Assembly: GCA_020634515.1 (NCBI GenBank)
Contig: JACKBL010000009.1
Coordinates: 1-64,000, forward strand
Origin: Ardenticatenales bacterium
GTDB lineage: Bacteria > Chloroflexota > Anaerolineae > Promineifilales > Promineifilaceae
Direction: 5' to 3'
Length of the DNA: 64,000 nucleotides
Made by a program: the position numbers and the translations under genes. A model generated the notes under the pieces. It made no database searches and was not told the origin of the DNA. It saw only the letters and a program-made list of their open reading frames with translations. Below are positions 59,309-64,000 of this stretch, one piece after another. Within the stretch, counting starts at the first letter, position 1. Each line of letters begins with the position of its first letter.

Positions 59309-59983
59309 TCATAGCATGGTTACCAGCGCACCCAGGTCTGGCTGGGGCGTCCCCCACTGCCCTGATTGCAGATACCATTGTTTTTCGCTATGCAGCAAGG
59401 CGATTAGGCCGGCGTGCAGGGGGCTGAGGGCTTTGGCTGTTTCGTAGCGCGCCAGCAGCGATTGCAGGGCCGCCAGGTAGACAGTCCGCGCTCCCGCCGC
59501 CGCCAGCCGTTCCAGCAGTTGCTCCCGCCGCCATCCCCGCGCCGCTTCCACCTGGCCTAGCAACCCTTCCGCCTCCGCCGCCAGCAGATTTGCCAGCGTT
59601 TCCTGCCTGGGCGCTAATTCCAACACGGGCGCGTCGGAGTGGATGGTGATGATCACCTCGCCCGGCAACCGCGCCGTGTCCAATGTCCCCCCAAACACGT
59701 AGAACGCGCCTTCTTGTTCTTTACGCCCGCGGACATAGATATGTCCAGGCGCAAGGCGTTGTGTTTCCGTGGGGGCGGTTTCCGCGTGAATGCGGCAGAT
59801 CGCGCACGGCTGCCCTTGCCAGTCAACGACGGTGAGGATAACGGTTTGCAGTTGGTGGCCGGAAGCCTGTTCAGGCAGAATAAGACGCACGCCGGTATAG
59901 CCGGGACTGCCGGCATTTAACCGGGGCAGGACCTCATAACGCAATACTTCCAGGCGGTGCAAATCATAATCCGACTCGCTCAT
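59309..59983 (-). CDS. Protein of unknown function (first of three small co-oriented genes)
   Basis: 224 residues from ATG 59983 (MSESDYDLHRLEVLRYEVLP); GAGG lies eleven bases upstream. Residues 30-130 look like a beta-sandwich (YTGVRLILPEQASGHQLQTV, FYVFGGTLDTARLPGEVIIT). The C-terminal third is helical (RREQLLERLAAAGARTVYLA). No family recognised. An AAACCGGG palindrome separates it from the MOSC-like gene upstream. Confidence 0.7.
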   Translation of the reverse strand: MSESDYDLHRLEVLRYEVLPRLNAGSPGYTGVRLILPEQASGHQLQTVILTVVDWQGQPCAICRIHAETAPTETQRLAPGHIYVRGRKEQEGAFYVFGGTLDTARLPGEVIITIHSDAPVLELAPRQETLANLLAAEAEGLLGQVEAARGWRREQLLERLAAAGARTVYLAALQSLLARYETAKALSPLHAGLIALLHSEKQWYLQSGQWGTPQPDLGALVTML

Positions 59984-59998
59984 GATAAAAACAACCTC

Positions 59999-60031
59999 AA
60001 AAACCGGGTTTTCCGCGAAAACCCGGTTTTT
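59999..60031. repeat. AAACCGGG palindrome between two unknown genes
   Basis: AAAAACCGGGTTTT and AAAACCCGGTTTTT pair around a short loop. The stop of the MOSC-like gene lies at its edge, so it may terminate that transcript. Confidence 0.78.
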
Positions 60032-60639
60032 CACAGTAGATACGCCCAGTCTCCCACGCGCACTTCCACCGGCGCGCCATCGTAGGCCGCATAGAAACCG
60101 CGCATGCCGTCCCCCAGGAAAACCAGCGCGTTCTTCACCAACTCCACGGCGGGGCGGTGCGGCTTGTGCAGGGCAAAACGAGCAAAGGGCACGCAGGGCA
60201 CGGCGGCGTTGACGTGCGTCAGATGGATGAGGCCGCCCGCCGTCTGTATGAGCAAGCCGCGTTGGAAGTCGGCGGGGCTAACGGGGGTGTTGGTTTCGAT
60301 GAGGATGTTTTCGCCGCCACTTCCCGGCCACATGTGGTCGCCATACTGCCGCGTTATCTGGGTGTAGTGGGCGGTAACGTTGAAGGAGATGCTGTTTTCT
60401 TTGCCGCGTGGGCGTCCGCTACGGGACCGCGGATGGGCCACATGGTGGACGTCGAGTTGTTCCTGACCATCCGCCAGGCCGATGATGCCTTCCGTGGTGA
60501 GGCGGAGCGCGGGTAGGGCGGCAAGCCAGCGAATGTCGTACCAGCGATCATCGCCGTCGCCAACTCGTAAGGGCTGCGTCTGTATTTGCAGGCGGACGAT
60601 GGGGCCGAGTTCGATTGCGGCAAATCTTTCCTCCAGCAT
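60031..60639 (-). CDS. MOSC-like domain protein (tentative)
   Basis: 202 residues. RQYGDHMWPGSGGENILIET and the later CVPFARFAL resemble the GD.LWPG..GEN and conserved-Cys features of MOSC domains, which bind molybdenum cofactor or move sulphur. HHVAHPRSRSGRPRGKENSI would be the substrate loop. The rest is too divergent to be sure. It starts 3 bases after the stop of the NTF2-like gene, so the two are probably co-transcribed. Confidence 0.55.
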   Translation of the reverse strand: MLEERFAAIELGPIVRLQIQTQPLRVGDGDDRWYDIRWLAALPALRLTTEGIIGLADGQEQLDVHHVAHPRSRSGRPRGKENSISFNVTAHYTQITRQYGDHMWPGSGGENILIETNTPVSPADFQRGLLIQTAGGLIHLTHVNAAVPCVPFARFALHKPHRPAVELVKNALVFLGDGMRGFYAAYDGAPVEVRVGDWAYLL

Positions 60640-60642
60640 ATG

Positions 60643-61056
60643 TTATTCCTGGTTTTGTATGGGACTTTTTTCCGCGGGCGACTTGTGGACGTGAACAACC
60701 TTCCAGCCGTCGGGGAATTTGACCAGGACGCGGCTTTCGTTGTGGGCGCGATGGGTGATCGCGCCATCGACGACGGTGCTGAGCATGAAGGTGTAGCTGA
60801 CGATGGCGGCGTCGCCGTATCGTTGCAGGCATGGCTCCAGCAGATCGAAGCGGTAGCTGTCCGTTTTGCCAGACCAACTGTTGTCGATCATGAAGAGGTG
60901 GAAGTCGAGTCCGTCCTGGCGGTGGGGGACGATGAACCATTCGTAGAGGGAGAGGTCCGCGGCGGTGGTCTCGCGGTAGGTCTGGCTGTCGCGGGTGAAG
61001 ATGCTGTGCAGGTGTCGTTGGAGGAAGTCCCAGATTTCCCGGTCTTGTTCGTTCAT
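60643..61056 (-). CDS. NTF2-like / SnoaL-like domain protein
   Basis: 137 residues. The opening REIWDFLQRHLHSIFTRD and the closing SRVLVKFPDGWKVVHVHKSP match the cone-shaped alpha+beta barrel of CaMKII-association-domain-like or SnoaL-like proteins. These can be small enzymes or oligomerisation modules. No catalytic set can be named. It is the first gene of a likely two- or three-gene transcript with the MOSC-like gene and lies 18 bases after the hydrolase stop. Confidence 0.75.
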   Translation of the reverse strand: MNEQDREIWDFLQRHLHSIFTRDSQTYRETTAADLSLYEWFIVPHRQDGLDFHLFMIDNSWSGKTDSYRFDLLEPCLQRYGDAAIVSYTFMLSTVVDGAITHRAHNESRVLVKFPDGWKVVHVHKSPAEKSPIQNQE

Positions 61057-61074
61057 GGCGGGTTCCTTGTGAGG

Positions 61075-62322
61075 TTAGGGGCGACGGCTGACGATGTAGG
61101 CGTCCTGGCGGGTGAGGCCGTCGTTGTCGGAGCGGGCGCTGAGGATGAGGAGGTCGCGGTTGCCGCCAGATGCCGGCACAATCACCGCCACCCCAATCGT
61201 CACACTCTCGCCCGGATTCAACAATGGCGTATGGTTGGGCGTGATCACGGTCGGCCATTGATTGCCCACCTTGAAGATGCCATAACTATCCGCCACTTCT
61301 CCATCATTGGTGAGCGTCACCGTATACGAGAGCGTCACGCCCGGATTCCCCTGCTGCGTTTGCGCGAACGGAGCCAGCATCATCCCCGGGTCCGATTCCA
61401 CGGAAACCAACGGATTATTTAGCGTAAACGGTCCCCATACATAAGGCCAGTAGCTTTGGTCCCCCTTCAGGTAGAGGCCAAAGAAAGCCACCAGATTTTG
61501 CCGCGTCAGGGCAAGCTGCGTCTGCGCGTCCATGGCGCCGCTGTCGCAAAAGAGCGGGAAAGGATTATCCTGGAAGCCACAATGATAGCCGCCGATCAGC
61601 AGGGGCAGCAAGCGCGGCGCGTGGCCGTTGTTGTACATCTCCTGCCCGTTCGTCTCGTAAGGCACAATGGCATCATCGCTGCCGGAAAGCAGGCTGATGG
61701 GCACGTGTACGTCGGCCATTGCTGCTTTGGCGGAAGGATTCGTTTCCGCCGCGGCCATGTTTAACACCGCCTTCACGCGGTTGTCCGCGGCGGCGGCCAG
61801 GATGCTGGCTCCGCCACCCATGGAGTGCCCGGAGAGGCCAAAATGGGCGGTGTCCACACTCTGGTAGAAAGGCGAGGCGGCATTGCTGTTTTCATTTTCC
61901 AGCCAGGTCAGGGCGTCGCTGAGGTCTTGGGCAAACTGGGCGTGGTTTGGGAACAGCCCCAACTCTGATTCCGGCGCCACCACGATGTAGCCATGCCCCG
62001 CCAGGTCTTCCAGCGTGGGCTGATACCGGTCTGGGTGCTGGAAGAAGCCGTGCCCAAAGGAAACGGCGGGGTAGGGTCCCTGGCTGGGATCAAAGGGTGT
62101 GTTGTAGCCGGCAGCCGTGGCTGGATAAATGATGAGGAGGACGTAAGAGCCGCCGCCCGTGCGCGGCACGGTTTCCGTGCGCCAGCCAACGGGTTGGAGT
62201 TGGGGAGCGGGGAACGGTTGGGGCGTTATGGTCGGGGTATCGTCTGCCAGGGCCGTTCCCACGACGAGCAGACTGAGCAACAGAAGTAGGTGAAACCAGT
62301 GGACAGGGTGCGAACGGGGCAT
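61075..62322 (-). CDS. Secreted alpha/beta hydrolase (chlorophyllase/PAF-acetylhydrolase-like)
   Basis: 415 residues. Signal peptide WFHLLLLLSLLVVGTALADD (cleaved near 27). The hydrolase core has the oxyanion region VSFGHGFFQHPDRY, nucleophile GHSMGGGASILAAA (Ser about 160), a candidate acid in LLSGSDDAIVPYE and His in LIGGYHCGFQDN. Residues ~320-410 form a beta-sandwich with LSYTVTLTNDGEVADSYGIF, a CARDB/alpha-galactosidase-NEW3-like tail. AAGGAG lies nine bases upstream of ATG 62322. The substrate is unknown, probably an extracellular ester. Confidence 0.88.
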   Translation of the reverse strand: MPRSHPVHWFHLLLLLSLLVVGTALADDTPTITPQPFPAPQLQPVGWRTETVPRTGGGSYVLLIIYPATAAGYNTPFDPSQGPYPAVSFGHGFFQHPDRYQPTLEDLAGHGYIVVAPESELGLFPNHAQFAQDLSDALTWLENENSNAASPFYQSVDTAHFGLSGHSMGGGASILAAAADNRVKAVLNMAAAETNPSAKAAMADVHVPISLLSGSDDAIVPYETNGQEMYNNGHAPRLLPLLIGGYHCGFQDNPFPLFCDSGAMDAQTQLALTRQNLVAFFGLYLKGDQSYWPYVWGPFTLNNPLVSVESDPGMMLAPFAQTQQGNPGVTLSYTVTLTNDGEVADSYGIFKVGNQWPTVITPNHTPLLNPGESVTIGVAVIVPASGGNRDLLILSARSDNDGLTRQDAYIVSRRP

Positions 62323-62362
62323 GAGGGAAACTCCTTCATCGAGGTTGTATCTGGTTGCGAAC

Positions 62363-62417
62363 CTTCCTGGAAGCTGATTCTCAGGCGAGAGTCGTCTCAT
62401 ATACAGTTTCCAGGAAG
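62363..62417. repeat. Inverted repeat CTTCCTGGAA / TTCCAGGAAG
   Basis: Ten-base perfect arms with a 35-base loop containing GATTCTCAGGCGAGAGTC, itself paired. It lies in the leader of the hydrolase gene and is related to 58151-58205. Confidence 0.65.
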
Positions 62418-62456
62418 TGTTGGGAATCCATCACATTGTAGTTGACAAGACGTGCG

Positions 62457-63149
62457 TCAGGTTGGTGATTTACGCGCCATGATTAGATCATAGTTGATTT
62501 GCCACAATTGGCAATGAACCTGCGTCAGCCCCATCTCTTGCAGCAGGCGCACCATCTGGGTTTCGGAGCGGTGGCGATGTAGGAACAGATGGGCTTCGCT
62601 TCCTTTGCGCCGCGTTGTCATCAACACGCCGCCCGGACGCAAAACGCGGGTCATTTCGCGCAGGGCGTCTTCGTCGGAGGGCAGAAATTCCAGCGCCTCC
62701 AGGCAAGTGACGGCGTCGAACTGGGCGTCAGGGAAAGGGAGTGGCGTGGCGGCGTGCCGCCGGAGCTGACAGCGCGTGCCATAGGGCGCCAGTTTCCGCC
62801 GCGCCTGGGCCAACATGCGGGATGAGGCATCCACGGCCACGAGCGTGCCCGTGAATGTGGGTTGTTGCAGCAGGTCAAAGGGAACCCGCCCCGTGCCTGT
62901 GGCTACGTCCAAAATCACGGGCGCGGGACAATCCGCCAGCGCTGCCATCAGGGGGCGGACGACCAGGTGTTCTTCGTCCGCGGTGTCAAATTCCTTGATG
63001 GCATCGTATCGGTGAGCTGTCAGATCGTAAAGCCAGACCACGACGCGCCGCCCCAGGAAGGCGCCTTCCGTGTCAATGATGAGCCAGTAGAAAAGGAGAA
63101 AGAGGAGGAGGCCGACCAGAAGAACAAAGAGAAGATAGAGGAAAAGCAT
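62457..63149 (-). CDS. Membrane-anchored SAM-dependent methyltransferase
   Basis: 230 residues. One N-terminal helix (LFLYLLFVLLVGLLLFLLFY, residues 2-21) anchors a class I methyltransferase. Motif I is VILDVATGTGRVPFDLL (about 86), motif II LVAVDASSRMLAQARRK, then FDAVTCLEALEFLP and VLRPGGVLMTTRR. It resembles UbiE/Coq5-type enzymes but lacks features that would fix the substrate. ATG 63149 begins the anchor helix. It starts 29 bases after the epimerase stop and probably belongs to the same operon. Confidence 0.9.
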   Translation of the reverse strand: MLFLYLLFVLLVGLLLFLLFYWLIIDTEGAFLGRRVVVWLYDLTAHRYDAIKEFDTADEEHLVVRPLMAALADCPAPVILDVATGTGRVPFDLLQQPTFTGTLVAVDASSRMLAQARRKLAPYGTRCQLRRHAATPLPFPDAQFDAVTCLEALEFLPSDEDALREMTRVLRPGGVLMTTRRKGSEAHLFLHRHRSETQMVRLLQEMGLTQVHCQLWQINYDLIMARKSPT

Positions 63150-63178
63150 GGGGGTGGCCGACGTTTTTGGGGGGGGCG

Positions 63179-64000
63179 TCAGGTGGGCGGAAGATAGCCT
63201 TGCTGCCGCAGCCATTGTTCGGCGCGGCGCATGCCCTCGGCAATGGACACGCGCGGCCGGTAGCCCAGGAGTTGTTCCGCTTTGGTGGTGGGGTAGATGG
63301 CTTTGGCGGTGTAGAAGGCGAGCAGGTCGGGTGTGATGCCGCCGGGGCGGACGTAGCGGATGACGGGTTTGACGAGGAACAGGGGCAGCGAGACGGGGCG
63401 GCGGCCGCACATGTCGCCGTAGTAGGTGAAGAATTGCCGCCAGGTGATGGGGGGATCGCAGAAGTTGAAGGCGTTGCCGGCAGCGGCAGTCTGGGAACCC
63501 GCGAGCAACATGCCATCCAGCAGGTTGTCAATGTATACGGGACAGGCATAGCCATCACCGCGTCCGAGAATGACGGGGGTGCGCTTTTGCACCAGCGTGA
63601 GCATGTTTACGGTCCAGGCGCGGGCGCGAGGTCCGTAGACCATGCCGGGACGGACAACAGTGAGGGGGAGATTGATCTCCTGGGCCAGGCGACGGGCTTC
63701 TGTTTCGCCTATTGCCTTTGTGCGTCCGTAGATGTCGCGTTGTGTGGTGCTCAGGGGCTGTTGTTCGCTGATGGAACCGTCGCGGGGTGGTCCATAAGTG
63801 GCGACGGAACTGACGTGGATGAATCGGGAAATGCCGGCATTTCTCGCCATGCGCACCAATTCCAACGTGGCCGTCACATTCAGCCGATACGCCTCCGATT
63901 CCTGACCGTGGCGGCGGCTGAGCCAGGCGGCCACGTGGAACAACACATCCTGACCGGCCACGGCGTCGTGCATAGCTGCCGCATCCAGCAGGTCCGCTTG
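63179..64000 (-). CDS. NAD-dependent epimerase/dehydratase (extended SDR), 5' end outside the window
   Basis: About 273 residues of the C-terminal part are visible; the frame stays open to base 64000, so the Rossmann GxxGxxG lies beyond it. SVATYGPP and RDIYGRTKAIGETEARR give the YxxxK active site. VVRPGMVYGPRARAW and VYIDNLLDGMLLAG are typical of the sugar-nucleotide epimerase or 3-beta-HSD branch. The end is SIAEGMRRAEQWLRQQGYLP. It likely acts on a nucleotide sugar or sterol-like alcohol. A TGCCGGCA site lies at 63833. Confidence 0.9.
   Translation of the reverse strand, partial: QADLLDAAAMHDAVAGQDVLFHVAAWLSRRHGQESEAYRLNVTATLELVRMARNAGISRFIHVSSVATYGPPRDGSISEQQPLSTTQRDIYGRTKAIGETEARRLAQEINLPLTVVRPGMVYGPRARAWTVNMLTLVQKRTPVILGRGDGYACPVYIDNLLDGMLLAGSQTAAAGNAFNFCDPPITWRQFFTYYGDMCGRRPVSLPLFLVKPVIRYVRPGGITPDLLAFYTAKAIYPTTKAEQLLGYRPRVSIAEGMRRAEQWLRQQGYLPPT

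Larger units (their letters stand above)
1249..63840. repeat. Highly iterated palindrome TGCCGGCA, about 64 copies
   Basis: Counted by eye. Examples: 1249, 2596, 3914, 8120, 12452, 14996, 15758, 21528, 36580, 38672, 42902, 43218, 45823, 55018, 57907, 61169 and 63833. Most are inside genes on either strand; the flanks favour A or G before and T or A after (AATGCCGGCATT). Random expectation at about 62 % GC is only around two per 64 kb. Copies are rare in 16.2-21.5 kb and in the S8 protease gene. Confidence 0.85.

Noticed and set aside
1..64000. tRNA, rRNA or replication-origin signals
   Set aside because: Scanned by eye for CCA-flanked cloverleaf patterns, rRNA core strings and clustered DnaA-box-like sequences; none was convincing. 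A tRNAscan or barrnap run would settle it.

Overview
This is a GC-rich (clearly above 60 %) bacterial chromosome segment with about 47 genes, on both strands, in short operons. No rRNA, tRNA, integrase, transposase, phage or CRISPR locus was recognised. The best guess for the host is a member of the Chloroflexota (Anaerolineae/Caldilineae/Ardenticatenia-like). Reasons: a SARP/NB-ARC/TPR regulator, a MoxR plus CoxE-type VWA pair, lipoprotein solute-binding proteins, an archaeal-type upper mevalonate cluster (thiolase, HMG-CoA synthase, Zn-ribbon/OB protein, class II HMG-CoA reductase), and many dispersed intergenic palindromes. This is inference; there is no 16S gene to settle it.

Layout. 0-9 kb: RluE-type pseudouridine synthase, GT4 glycosyltransferase, a QueD-like protein that lacks its catalytic residues, a stand-alone Lrp/AsnC RAM domain, an EamA transporter, Mn-type superoxide dismutase behind a near-consensus promoter, ferredoxin, class II fumarase, a JAMM protein and PlsY. 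9-16 kb: a lipoprotein fusing two unrelated solute-binding folds, then era, a TIM-barrel isomerase, a nitrilase and lgt, followed by a tandem GNAT protein. 16-22 kb: MoxR/VWA pair, a repeat-dense non-coding block, and a frameshifted NB-ARC/TPR gene. 22-30 kb: large subtilisin-like protease, gcvP and gcvH behind a tandem glycine riboswitch with terminator, and greA. 30-41 kb: lipoprotein, the mevalonate cluster, an adenylation enzyme translationally coupled to a membrane flavoprotein, a crotonase and an inositol-phosphatase family protein. 41-50 kb: giant glycosidase/M23 protein, SARP regulator, and a HEXXH protein flanked by ~100-bp inverted repeats. 49-58 kb: AIM24-like protein, AAA+ ATPase, gyrA, VIT/VWA surface protein, and a ParE-like toxin with an XRE antitoxin. 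58-64 kb: membrane protein, three small unknown genes, alpha/beta hydrolase, methyltransferase, and a partial NAD-dependent epimerase.

The most unusual signal is genome-style rather than a gene. The palindrome TGCCGGCA occurs about 64 times (by eye), roughly once per kb, mostly inside genes on both strands. At many copies the sequence flips from G-rich to C-rich, so the same gene changes synonymous codon usage across the site. The window also holds several families of dispersed structured repeats. One is a two-hairpin element present at 6.3 kb and 54.7 kb whose stems differ by compensatory base changes. These signals, the Cys-to-Asp thiolase, the split adenylation/flavoprotein pair and the inverted-repeat-flanked HEXXH gene are the best candidates for undescribed biology.
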